Shown here: positions 23,860 to 32,517 of the stretch, piece after piece
How the letters are laid out: every line of letters begins with the position of its first letter
Numbering within the stretch: position 1 is the first letter of the stretch
NCBI GenBank assembly: GCA_964371945.1
Contig: CAYJPA010000059.1
Coordinates: forward strand, 1 to 37,654
DNA length: 37,654 nucleotides
Reading direction: 5' to 3'
From: CAYJPA01 sp964371945
GTDB taxonomy: Bacteria; Chloroflexota; Chloroflexia; Thermomicrobiales; UBA6265
Made by a program: the position numbers and the translations under genes
The notes under the pieces: generated by a model
What the model saw: the letters and a program-made list of their open reading frames with translations, nothing else
The model's database searches: none
What the model was told of the DNA's origin: nothing

Positions 23860-26490
23860 TCGACCCGCGATCCGTTCGAGCTCTTCCCACACCGCCGCCG
23901 GCTTGTCGATCATCAGGATGACCAAATCATCTTTGACCGAGCGCCGCACTGCCTCTCGCACTGCCTCGAATTCGTCCAGGATGATCGTAATCTTGTCTTC
24001 GGCCATCCCGGCACTCATCGCGGCGCTCTTCAAGATGCCCGCGATCTCGCCGTTCGCTCTTCCTCGCCGGTTGACATCCTCCCGGATCACCAGTTCGTCG
24101 AACGACTTCCCGGCCAGCGCGCCGAAGGCCTGCATATCGGCGTCCTGACGGTCGCCCGGGATAGAGATCACCGCGATCACCCGCTGTGCTTCCATGCGCT
24201 GCGAAAAATCGACCATCGACTCGAGTCCCGCCACGTTGTGGCAGTAGTCCATGAGCACCCGGCGTCCCTGGTACTCCATCAAATTGAATCGGCCCGGTGT
24301 CTGGAAGAAGCTCGTGGTGAAGGTTCGCAGCGCCTGCCTGATGTGCTCGAGCTGGATGTTCTCGCCAAGCGCGGCGGCGGTCGCGGCCATCGCATTGGCG
24401 ATGTTCACGCGCAACCGGCCGTCGAAGGTTGCCGGAATCTCGTTCGCGAAGAGCAGACTGGTTTCGCGCCGGTGCTCGACAATCGTAACCATCTCGCCGT
24501 GGCGTGTCGACCGCAGGATGACCGCGCGGCCGCGATTACGCAGATGCTCGCGAATGACGGGATTCTCCTCCTGCATGCTGAAAAAAATGATCTCGCCTCG
24601 CGACGAACGCGCCATTTCGGCGGTGTACTCGTTATCGGCGTTGAGCACCGAGATGCCGTCTCGGAATACCGACTGCGGCACCACGACCTTCACCTTGGCC
24701 AGATCGGAGAGCGAATCGATCCCCGCGAGACCGAGATGATCGGCGGTGACATTTGTCACCACCGCGATATCGCAGCGATCGAATCCGAGGCCTGATCGCA
24801 GAATCCCGCCCCGGGCGGTTTCGAGCACCGCGTAGTTGATCGTCGGGTTCTTGAGCACCATCTTCGCGCTGGTCGGACCGCTCATATCCCCGGCCAGAAT
24901 CTGTGTGCCGTCGATGTAGATCCCATCGGTGGTGGTCATGCCGACTGTCTTGCCGGAGGTGCGCATGATGTGCGCGATCATCCGCACGGTCGTTGTTTTG
25001 CCGTTCGTGCCGGTCACTGCCACGATCGGCACGCGGGCGCGGGAGCCCGGCGGGAAGAGCATGTCGATCACCGCGCGTCCGACATGTCGTGGATGCCCTT
25101 CAGTCGGGTGTGTATGCATCCGGAATCCCGGCCCAGCGTTGACTTCGACAATCGCGCCGCCGGCCTGCCGGACAGACTGAGAAATGTCGGCCGCGATGAA
25201 GTCGATGCCCGCGATATCCAACCCGACGACCATCGCCGCCTGCCGCGCGATCTGGGCGTTGTCCGGATGGATGTCGTCGGTGCGATCGATCGAGGTGCCG
25301 CCGGTGCTCATGTTGCCGGTCTGCTTCAGCGCAACGACCGCCCCCGCATCTGGCACGCTATCGATCGTCATGCCCTGTCGCTCGAGGGTGTCTATCGTCT
25401 GGGTGTCGATGCTGATCCTGGTGAGTATCTTTTCGTGCCCGACGCCGCGTCGCGGGTCCGAATTTGTGATGTCGATCAACTGTGCGACGGTGTGCTCGCC
25501 ATCGCCGACCACATGCGCCGGCACGCGTTCGGCGACCGAAACCACCTCATTGTTAACCACCAGGATGCGGTAATCCTTGCCCGTGACGTAGCTCTCGACC
25601 ACCACGGTGCCGGCTCGGCTTTCTGCTTCGGCGACAGAATAGAGCCGGCGAACCTCATCCTCGTCCTTGAGGTTGATGCAAACGCCGCGTCCGTGATTGC
25701 CATCCAGCGGTTTGATAACGACCGGAAATCCGATCCGGGATGCGGCGCGAGCGGCTTCATCGGCATTACGCACGACGGAACCGCGCGGCACCGGAATGCC
25801 GACCTCTTGCAGCAGACGGTTCGTCAGCTCCTTGTTTGCGGCGATATCGACCGAGATGTTCGAGGTCTCCGACGTGACGGTCGCCCAAATCCGCTTCTGG
25901 TACTGACCGTGACCAAGCTGCACAAGGGAACGCCGTGGATCGAGCCGGATCACCGGGATGTTGCGGCGATGGGCCTCGGTCACGATGGCGCCGGTCGACG
26001 GCCCATAGGCAAGCCGCTCGGCAACGCGGATGACCTCCTCTTCGAGCTCGCGCTGGAAATCGAAATGTGGCTCCGCGTTGTAGATCAGGTGATTGAGCAG
26101 GCGAACGCCGAGTTTGCCGGCCGCGATTCCGACATCCTCCTGCTCGTGCTCAAAAACGACGTTGTACACACCGCGCTCACCCGTCGTCCGGGTCTTTCCA
26201 CGGCCAACTTCAGCTCCCCCCAGGTTCTGGAGCTCCAGTGCCACGTGCTCGAGCACATGGCCCATCCAGGTTCCCTCGCGCATGCGCTGAAGGAAGCCGC
26301 CCGGCTTGCCGGCTGAGCAGCCATGCTCGTAAAGGGACGGAATCATTTCGGTGATATGTTCGTAGAAGCCGGGTATTTTGTTCGTCGGCCTATCCTCGAG
26401 CTCTCCAATATCGACGACCAGCGCGATCACGGGCATACGAGCCCAGATATTCGGTCCCCGGTATGTGGTCGACTTACGGACCTCGATCAT
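23854..26490 (-). CDS. cphA: Cyanophycin synthetase
   Basis: Makes multi-L-arginyl-poly-L-aspartate, an insoluble nitrogen store, without ribosomes. At 878 aa it has three parts. The N domain (1-160) contains TWMGHVLEHVALELQ. The ATP-grasp domain (about 200-480; FPVVIKPLDGNHGRGV, VVESYVTGKDYR, GGAIVEVNAGPGFRMH) adds aspartate to the backbone. The Mur ligase module (P-loop GTNGKTT, 494-500; VLETARGGILRSG) adds arginine to the side chain. The ATG at 26490 is chosen because AGAGG lies seven bases upstream and the protein then starts MIEVRKSTTYRGPN as in the family; the open frame reaches 26532. It follows cphB by 64 bases in one operon. Confidence 0.96.
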   Translation of the reverse strand: MIEVRKSTTYRGPNIWARMPVIALVVDIGELEDRPTNKIPGFYEHITEMIPSLYEHGCSAGKPGGFLQRMREGTWMGHVLEHVALELQNLGGAEVGRGKTRTTGERGVYNVVFEHEQEDVGIAAGKLGVRLLNHLIYNAEPHFDFQRELEEEVIRVAERLAYGPSTGAIVTEAHRRNIPVIRLDPRRSLVQLGHGQYQKRIWATVTSETSNISVDIAANKELTNRLLQEVGIPVPRGSVVRNADEAARAASRIGFPVVIKPLDGNHGRGVCINLKDEDEVRRLYSVAEAESRAGTVVVESYVTGKDYRILVVNNEVVSVAERVPAHVVGDGEHTVAQLIDITNSDPRRGVGHEKILTRISIDTQTIDTLERQGMTIDSVPDAGAVVALKQTGNMSTGGTSIDRTDDIHPDNAQIARQAAMVVGLDIAGIDFIAADISQSVRQAGGAIVEVNAGPGFRMHTHPTEGHPRHVGRAVIDMLFPPGSRARVPIVAVTGTNGKTTTVRMIAHIMRTSGKTVGMTTTDGIYIDGTQILAGDMSGPTSAKMVLKNPTINYAVLETARGGILRSGLGFDRCDIAVVTNVTADHLGLAGIDSLSDLAKVKVVVPQSVFRDGISVLNADNEYTAEMARSSRGEIIFFSMQEENPVIREHLRNRGRAVILRSTRHGEMVTIVEHRRETSLLFANEIPATFDGRLRVNIANAMAATAAALGENIQLEHIRQALRTFTTSFFQTPGRFNLMEYQGRRVLMDYCHNVAGLESMVDFSQRMEAQRVIAVISIPGDRQDADMQAFGALAGKSFDELVIREDVNRRGRANGEIAGILKSAAMSAGMAEDKITIILDEFEAVREAVRRSVKDDLVILMIDKPAAVWEELERIAGRR

Positions 26491-26554
26491 CTCAGCACCT
26501 CTTGAATTGCGGTAAAAAGCAACGCTGCCCAAGGATGAGCAAGTGCAACAGCAA

Positions 26555-27370
26555 TTACCGATCCAGCATGACGCGGCGTCCGATGTCGAACCGCTGTCCG
26601 GCGGTCAAGACATGAAGAACCGCACCGCTAATCGAGATCGGCCCGTGGCCTTTGACCTGAAAAATGTCCGAATACATTTGCGTGCCGTCGACGATCGTAA
26701 CACTCGATTTGCCGATGATCTCCATCACGCCGTTGTGCCCGATCAACGCCGCGGTGTCTTCATCGACCCCGACCCCGAGCAAGCCTGGATTCGAGGCAAC
26801 TAAGGAGAGTAGGCGGCCAATCCGGTCGCGCTGCCGAAAGTGCTGATCGATGATCAGATCGGGCACGAGACCGAAACCCGCGACCATCGAGGCCATTCGT
26901 TGCCGCGGGGTCTCTCCGCTCGCGCCGAACGCAACCATGTGTGAGGAGAGGATCGACGCACCGGCGCTCGTGCCGGCGACGATCGCGCCCGACTTGTGGC
27001 GCGATTTCACCAATCTCGCCGCCTCTGTGCCGCCAACCATGGTGGAAAGCCGCATCTGGTTGCCGCCAGTCAAAAAGATGCCGGTGGCGTCTTCCAGCAG
27101 CTCCAATGGGGCATCGCCATTTGCGTCGTCTCGCGATTCGATGAAGACAACATTGGCGGATCTCACGCCCATTCCGAGAAAGAGCGCCTTGTATCGCTCG
27201 CCCGCTGACTCGATCGACGATGCCGTCGGCACGATTGCTATTCGGGCGCTGGAACCACCAGCCAGATAGGTGAACGTGGTCAGAATGACCTTGTGATCGA
27301 GCTTGTCCTCCGCGCCGCCGATTGCCATGATCGGCCCAGGACCGGCGGCTATTTCGCTCAAGCTCGTCAT
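26555..27370 (-). CDS. cphB: Cyanophycinase
   Basis: A serine peptidase of the S51 type that cuts cyanophycin to beta-Asp-Arg dipeptides. The sequence shows IMAIGGAEDK near the start, FLTGGNQMRLS, and the nucleophile motif GTSAGASILSSHM with Ser135. The length of 271 aa from ATG 27370 is that of well-studied CphB; the longer frame to 27508 would add an unrelated N-terminus. It precedes cphA on the same strand, so synthesis and breakdown are encoded together. The isoaspartyl dipeptidase that finishes degradation is not in the window. Confidence 0.95.
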   Translation of the reverse strand: MTSLSEIAAGPGPIMAIGGAEDKLDHKVILTTFTYLAGGSSARIAIVPTASSIESAGERYKALFLGMGVRSANVVFIESRDDANGDAPLELLEDATGIFLTGGNQMRLSTMVGGTEAARLVKSRHKSGAIVAGTSAGASILSSHMVAFGASGETPRQRMASMVAGFGLVPDLIIDQHFRQRDRIGRLLSLVASNPGLLGVGVDEDTAALIGHNGVMEIIGKSSVTIVDGTQMYSDIFQVKGHGPISISGAVLHVLTAGQRFDIGRRVMLDR

Positions 27371-27536
27371 AAGGTTGCTTTCGTGGTCCTCGATGCATGC
27401 GCGGATTGCGCCCAGCACACGCGGGCGATAGTCAATTTGTGCGTGAAAGCGCGGTGCGTGCGAACCGGGCCGCGTTGCACTGTATCTCGCGGCCGCAAAT
27501 GGCGTCAAACATTCTGGCCGTCCCCGGGCGAATGGA

Positions 27537-28394
27537 TTAGGACAATCGCAGCTTTGGAATCACCTCTGTTGCAATCTGTTCGAGCGTCGAAAATTGATCT
27601 GATGCGGGCGCATCAATAATGAATTCATTGATGCCAACGTCCCGATATCGCCCAATGACCTCGTGAAAGGCGTCGATCGATTCCCATGGATCGGCCGGCA
27701 TCAGCGCCGCCCACCCGTAAAGAGAGCGAATGATGCTCTTTGGATCGCGTCCAATAGCGGCGCAATGCTGGTCAAGGATCTTGTTTCGCTCGCCGAGCTC
27801 TTCCACCGTTCCGTGGGAATTCCAGCGGTCGGCGTATTCCGCCACAATCCTGAGCATCTTGCTCCGATGCGCCCCGAGTGTGAGCGGCGGCCGCGGCTTC
27901 TGAATTGGCGACGGGCGAAACGGGGCATCAGTCAACTGGTAGAACTCACCCGTATAGTTCGTCACGTCCTGGCGCAACAGGAGATCGACCACCTGCACGG
28001 CTTCGCGGAACCGGCCGACCAGCTCGGCGTTGTCTGGAAAAGGAATGCCGAAGTTCTTGTGCTCGGGCACGAACCAGCCCGCGCCGAGACCAAGCTCGAG
28101 CCGTCCGTTACTGATGTGATCGACCGTAACCGCCTGTTTGGTGAGCAGCGCGGGATGCCGGAAGGTATTGCAGCTGACCAGAACGCCGATGCGGATACTC
28201 GACGTTTGCGCGGCCAGAGCCGCCAGCAGCGTCCAGCCTTCGAAATAGGGTCCATTTGGACGGCTCGGCTGTTGATAATGATCGCAGTCCCAGACGCTGT
28301 CGAATCCGAGCTCTTCGAAGTATCTCCAACGCTCAACCGTGTCGGTCCACGACAGGTTCTGATCGGTACACAATCCGAATTGCAGGGCCATCAT
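27537..28394 (-). CDS. LLM class F420/flavin-dependent oxidoreductase
   Basis: A 285-aa luciferase-like (bacterial LLM) TIM-barrel enzyme. Typical blocks are FGLCTDQN, FEELGFDSVWDCDHY, IRIGVLVSCNTFRHPALLTKQAVTVDHISNGRLELGLGAGW and RPPLTLGAHRSKML. The start and the GLGAGW motif are of the kind found in F420-dependent members; cofactor and substrate remain unproved. GGAGG lies seven bases before the ATG. It is on the same strand as cphB but separated by about 165 bases, and diverges from the ABC transporter ATPases. Confidence 0.88.
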   Translation of the reverse strand: MMALQFGLCTDQNLSWTDTVERWRYFEELGFDSVWDCDHYQQPSRPNGPYFEGWTLLAALAAQTSSIRIGVLVSCNTFRHPALLTKQAVTVDHISNGRLELGLGAGWFVPEHKNFGIPFPDNAELVGRFREAVQVVDLLLRQDVTNYTGEFYQLTDAPFRPSPIQKPRPPLTLGAHRSKMLRIVAEYADRWNSHGTVEELGERNKILDQHCAAIGRDPKSIIRSLYGWAALMPADPWESIDAFHEVIGRYRDVGINEFIIDAPASDQFSTLEQIATEVIPKLRLS

Positions 28395-28649
28395 TGGAGC
28401 TCCTCCGAATGCCGTCGTCGCGCGTTGTTCGAGAACGCTTCGAATCCTACGATCGCGGCGTGGGAAGTCAAGTAGCGAGATTCCGGGTGTGCTTCTTGAC
28501 TGACTCGCGTGAATGACTATGATTTGAACGAGCCGAACCAGATCTCAAGTCCAGAACGTCGAGGAGCAAACGGAAGTCTTCATCGCCCGAGGTCGCTCCA
28601 GGCGGAATCGCGGAGAATGGCTTCAAAGTGCCGGCTCACGGAGACCGAT

Positions 28650-29606
28650 TTGAAGCCTGCAGTACTCGAAGTCCGTGACCTGACCGTTCACTACCACACG
28701 TCCCGCGGCGCCGTTCAAGCCGTAAATGGCGTGAGCTTCGACATCGCCGAGGGCGAGCGCTTTGGGCTCGTCGGCGAATCGGGATCCGGGAAATCCACGA
28801 TCGCGCTCGCATTACTGCGACTCATCAGACCGCCGGGAAAGATCGAAGGCGGTCAATTGCGGATGGACGGCCTCGATCTGCTCGACCTCACGGAAGAGGA
28901 GATGCGCAAAATCCGGCTCGCCAAGATCGCTCTCGTCGCGCAGGGTGCGATGAATTCGCTGAACCCTGTTGTTCGAGTTCGTGACCAGATCCGCGACGGT
29001 CTGAAGGATCACGATGTCGACCTCTCCGGCCGCGCCTTCGAAAATCGGGTCAACGAGCTGCTGCATAGCGTCGGCCTGCGCAAAGAAGTCGCCCAGATGT
29101 TTCCCCACGAGCTCAGCGGAGGCATGAAACAGCGGGTCTGCATGGCAATCGCGATCAGCCTTCGCCCGAAGTTGATCATCGCCGACGAACCCACTAGCGC
29201 ATTGGACGTGGTCGTTCAGCGCCAGGTCATGGACACATTGCTGAAAGTGCAGGATGACCTCGGAGCCTCGATTATCTTGATCGGTCACGACATGGGCCTG
29301 ATGGCGCAGGTCGTTGACCGCGTCGGGATCATGTACGCGGGCAACTTTGCCGAGGTTTCGAAAGTGAACGATCTCTTCGAAGAACCGCTTCATCCATACA
29401 GCCAGCTTCTCATCGCCAGTTTGCCGTCGCTCGAGATCAAAGGCGCTTTCCAGGGAATTCCCGGTCTTCCGCCCTCGTTGCTGAACCGGCCGGTCGGTTG
29501 CGCGTTCAGATCGCGCTGTCCGAAAGCATTTGATCGCTGCGCGATCGAAGAGCCGCCACTTCGCGAAACCCGAATCGATCGTCGCGTCTCCTGCCACCTC
29601 TATTGA
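28650..29606 (+). CDS. ABC transporter ATP-binding protein, Opp/DppD type
   Basis: 318 aa. Walker A GESGSGKST, signature LSGGMKQR, Walker B LIIADEPTSALD and the H-loop GHDMGL are all intact. The C-terminal extension has the oligopeptide-transporter feature CAFRSRCPKAFDRC. It powers import with its partner downstream. The start is placed at TTG 28650, because GGAG (28640-28643) lies six bases upstream and LKPAVLEVRDLTV follows directly. The frame extends to a GTG at 28509, but that adds a low-complexity N-terminus. Confidence 0.92.
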   Translation: MKPAVLEVRDLTVHYHTSRGAVQAVNGVSFDIAEGERFGLVGESGSGKSTIALALLRLIRPPGKIEGGQLRMDGLDLLDLTEEEMRKIRLAKIALVAQGAMNSLNPVVRVRDQIRDGLKDHDVDLSGRAFENRVNELLHSVGLRKEVAQMFPHELSGGMKQRVCMAIAISLRPKLIIADEPTSALDVVVQRQVMDTLLKVQDDLGASIILIGHDMGLMAQVVDRVGIMYAGNFAEVSKVNDLFEEPLHPYSQLLIASLPSLEIKGAFQGIPGLPPSLLNRPVGCAFRSRCPKAFDRCAIEEPPLRETRIDRRVSCHLY

Positions 29607-29619
29607 TCGGGGAGCCAGC

Positions 29620-30672
29620 ATGCCTGCTTTGCTAGAGGTACGACACGCCACGAAGGTCTTCGGCGGTGGCCGCTTGTTTCGCAAGACGACCGGTATGGTG
29701 GCGCTCGACAACTTCTCGTTGAAGGTCGAAACCGACCCGCCGGCCATCACCGCGGTTGTCGGTGAAAGCGGCAGCGGCAAAACGACGCTTGCTCGTCTAC
29801 TCCTGGGACTGGCCGCGCCGACCACCGGTGATGTGCTCTACAAGGACAGAAACCTGCAGTCGCTCTCGAACGACGACCGAATCCAGTTTTTGCGCGACGT
29901 GCAGGTGATCTTTCAGGACCCATACGAGGTATACAACCCCTTCTACAAGGTCGATCATGTGCTCAGCACTCCTATCAGGAAATTCAATCTGGCAAGCCCA
30001 GGCGCGGCCACCAGAGCGTTGATGGAAGAGACGTTGAACGCGGTCGGATTGCGGCCGGAAGAGACGCTGGGACGCCACCCGCATCAACTGAGCGGCGGTC
30101 AGCGGCAACGCATCATGGTCGCCCGCGCGTTGTTGATCCAACCGCGGCTGATCATTGCCGACGAACCGGTGTCGATGGTTGATGCCTCGCTTCGCGCGAC
30201 GATCCTGGAGAGCCTCCGGCAACTTCATCTCAAGTTCGGCATCTCGATGCTCTACATCACCCACGACCTCACCACGGCTTACCAGGTGAGCCACAACATC
30301 ATCGTGCTCTATCGGGGCGAGGTGGCCGAGGTCGGCGACGTCGATCTCGTCGTCAAGAAACCCCAGCATCCCTATACGCGGCTTCTGATCAATTCAATTC
30401 CAGTCGCCGATCCGAAGAAGCCATGGACAAAACATGACGTCACGCCGGATCCCGGCATTCCGGTCGCCGCGGCGTCCACGGTCGGATGCAAGTTCGCCGA
30501 TCGCTGTCCGCATGTGATGGATATCTGCCGGCAGCAGACGCCGCCATTGTTCAGAACCGATAAACACCGTGCCGCGGCCTGCTTCCTTTACCGCGACAAC
30601 CCTGTGCTCGATTCGGCCGAGTTGGGGCAACTAATGGCTGTGCCGATCACGCCAGTGGGTCAGGTCGCCTGA
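29620..30672 (+). CDS. ABC transporter ATP-binding protein, Opp/DppF type
   Basis: 350 aa. Walker A GESGSGKTT, Q-loop QVIFQDPYE, signature LSGGQRQR, Walker B LIIADEPVSMVD and H-loop THDLTT are present, with the C-terminal CKFADRCPHVMDIC of oligopeptide-type ATPases. In the usual Walker B, aspartate-alanine-leucine-aspartate follows; here VSMVD is a conservative variant. The ATG at 29620 has GGGGAG five bases upstream and starts 13 bases after the first ATPase gene. The two pair with the permeases encoded on the other strand at 31.6-33.5 kb. Confidence 0.92.
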   Translation: MPALLEVRHATKVFGGGRLFRKTTGMVALDNFSLKVETDPPAITAVVGESGSGKTTLARLLLGLAAPTTGDVLYKDRNLQSLSNDDRIQFLRDVQVIFQDPYEVYNPFYKVDHVLSTPIRKFNLASPGAATRALMEETLNAVGLRPEETLGRHPHQLSGGQRQRIMVARALLIQPRLIIADEPVSMVDASLRATILESLRQLHLKFGISMLYITHDLTTAYQVSHNIIVLYRGEVAEVGDVDLVVKKPQHPYTRLLINSIPVADPKKPWTKHDVTPDPGIPVAAASTVGCKFADRCPHVMDICRQQTPPLFRTDKHRAAACFLYRDNPVLDSAELGQLMAVPITPVGQVA

Positions 30673-30778
30673 AGTCTTCCTCGACGAACCGCACTGGGCT
30701 GGCACTCTGGCTGCTCGAAAATGTGCCACGACCATCGTCGAAGCCGCCCCCAGCCCTGAACGTGCCGGGTAATCAACT

Positions 30779-30992
30779 CAACTCTTCACTCTGAACGGCG
30801 CTGAATAACCGTCGCGGCACATGGCATGTGCCTGCCAACCCCCAACCACCGATAAATATTGAGCCGAGCCAAAGAACCATGTCCAACTCTTTACTCCGGA
30901 TAACGGCGCTGAACATCCCGTAGCGGCACACGGCGTGTGCCCTTCAATCCCCAAACCATCGACAGACCTTGAGCCGGGCCAAAGGTCCAGCC
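30779..30992. repeat. Imperfect tandem duplication with a conserved hairpin
   Basis: Two copies of about 105-109 bases (30779-30883 and 30884-30992). Both contain CAACTCTT(T)ACTC, ACGGCGCTGAA, a hairpin, and TTGAGCCG(A/G)GCCAAAG. The hairpins are 30816-30832 (GGCACATG/CATGTGCC) and 30925-30941 (GGCACACG/CGTGTGCC). They differ by matching changes on both arms, so pairing is kept. The copies fill most of the 30673-31039 gap between the ATPase gene and the DinB-like gene; no gene is seen there. Confidence 0.7.
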
Positions 30993-31039
30993 CAACTCCG
31001 GCTCGCCGTCAGACCAACTAACCAGGATTAACAGCTAAC

Positions 31040-31609
31040 TCAGGTCTTCCTGCGCTTCAGCTTCCGAACCGCCTCATCGCAGCACCGAAAATGGCCGAAC
31101 TCGTGCCAACAAAGCCCCTGAAATGCCTTGCCTAAGACGTCCGGACCATCTCGCTTTTTCACATCCAAACTCAACATCGCTGATGTAAGCGTCTTCGCAA
31201 ACTCGTTGATCTGGTGCCGGATCATGGCTCGTTCGGCGATCACTTCGGTAAGGGAAGGATCAATCGCCGTCCCAACCTCCGCAAAGAGTGGACGGTCGGC
31301 CAAATGCGATGAGGCCAGTCCAAGCGGCGAGAAATCCGAGAATGGACCGACCACCCAATGGCAGAAGTGAAGCTGGTTCGCAAAGAGCAGGTGGCGCATG
31401 TGCTCGAGCAACGACCAGCTTTCGGGCTCTGGTCGAGTCACTCCGAGCTCGCCGGGTAGCGACGTCAGCCATTTGACAAAAGCGGCATCGACCTCCGCAA
31501 AAAGCGACAGTGCCGCTCGAACGCTTTCCGGATCAAGCAAGTCTGCGATGCGCGGCGACTCGCGCGGAACGTTTCGGATGTCGAAATCGGATCGTCCAGA
31601 GCTAGACAC
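31040..31609 (-). CDS. DinB-like (DinB_2) family protein
   Basis: About 189 aa, a four-helix metal-binding fold. The pattern ESWSLLEHMRHLLFANQLHFCHWVV, then SPLGLA, then LCWHEFGHFRCCDEAVRKL places the likely metal-site histidines in helices one and last. Bacterial members include thiol-dependent transferases (bacillithiol or mycothiol), but function here is open. The start is uncertain. GTG at 31609 overlaps the end of the permease gene by 8 bases and is preferred; the open frame runs on to 31723 inside the permease gene. Confidence 0.72.
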   Translation of the reverse strand: MSSSGRSDFDIRNVPRESPRIADLLDPESVRAALSLFAEVDAAFVKWLTSLPGELGVTRPEPESWSLLEHMRHLLFANQLHFCHWVVGPFSDFSPLGLASSHLADRPLFAEVGTAIDPSLTEVIAERAMIRHQINEFAKTLTSAMLSLDVKKRDGPDVLGKAFQGLCWHEFGHFRCCDEAVRKLKRRKT

Positions 31610-32516
31610 GGCTCCGAACTCGAGGGTTTGAAACCTCGTCGAGACCGACCGCGACCAAGAAGAGCCCGGTGAAGAGCACCGCGATAACGACAATCGGCGG
31701 CACCCACCACCACCACCAGCCATTGATGATCGCGGCGTTGTAGTTCACCCAGTAGAGCGTCATCCCGAGCGTCGGCGCCTCGAACGGTCCAAGCCCAAGC
31801 ATCTCGAGTCCGATCGCGGCCAGCACCGCGGCCGATATCGAGGCCACGAAGGTCCCGACCAAATAGGGCAATAGATTCGGCAGAAGCTCTTTGACGATGA
31901 CCTCGTGGCCCTTCATGCCGGAGAGCTTCGCGATCTGCACGTACCCGCGCTGCTTGATCGTCAGCACTTGCGACCGGATCGTTCGCGCGGGATAAAGCCA
32001 GGCGATCACCGAAATCACAAAGGTCATTTGCGTGACGGTCATGCCGCCGCGAATGCGCATCGCAAGCACGATCAAGATCAGCAGACCGGGAACCGTCAAA
32101 CCGACATCGATCAGGACCTTCAGAATTTCATCAACGATTCCGCCGTAGTAAGCCGCGACGAAACCGACGATCGCGCCGACTGTCACCGCAAGGAGTCCGC
32201 AGATCAGCCCCAATCTAAACGTCAACGGCGTGCCTTCGACCATGACCGCATACAGATTTCGGCCCTGCTTGTCGCTACCGAACGGCAACTCCCAGGATGG
32301 CGACTTGAGGCTGCGCACCGAGAGGGGCCGAGCCTCTGAAACGTCGACGGTCAGATGACCGATGATCACGAAAAGCAACAATCCGAGCAGCAGCCCGGAG
32401 CCGACCGCCAGCGATCGGTTCCGCCGTACATAGCGCAGAACATTGAGCGTTCGACTGGGCTCTCCCGCGGCTGTCTCTTTGCGGATTGCCGGGGCATCCT
32501 GTACGGCAACACTCAT
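31602..32516 (-). CDS. ABC transporter permease, Opp/DppC type
   Basis: 304 aa. A first membrane helix near residue 35-58, a periplasmic segment with ELPFGSDKQGRNLY (DppC family mark), then five helices. The cytoplasmic EAA loop is AKLSGMKGHEVIVKELLPNLLPYLVG. It forms the import channel with the DppB-type permease and starts one base after that gene's stop. The substrate is not known; in Chloroflexota such systems often carry peptides or oligosaccharides. Confidence 0.93.
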   Translation of the reverse strand: MSVAVQDAPAIRKETAAGEPSRTLNVLRYVRRNRSLAVGSGLLLGLLLFVIIGHLTVDVSEARPLSVRSLKSPSWELPFGSDKQGRNLYAVMVEGTPLTFRLGLICGLLAVTVGAIVGFVAAYYGGIVDEILKVLIDVGLTVPGLLILIVLAMRIRGGMTVTQMTFVISVIAWLYPARTIRSQVLTIKQRGYVQIAKLSGMKGHEVIVKELLPNLLPYLVGTFVASISAAVLAAIGLEMLGLGPFEAPTLGMTLYWVNYNAAIINGWWWWWVPPIVVIAVLFTGLFLVAVGLDEVSNPRVRSRV

Positions 32517-32517
32517 G

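Noticed and set aside
24970..26316. 448-aa open frame opposite cphA
   Set aside because: It is exactly antisense to a clear CphA; its protein is His/Asp/Arg-rich without motifs and has no ribosome site. It is a shadow of the cphA codon pattern.
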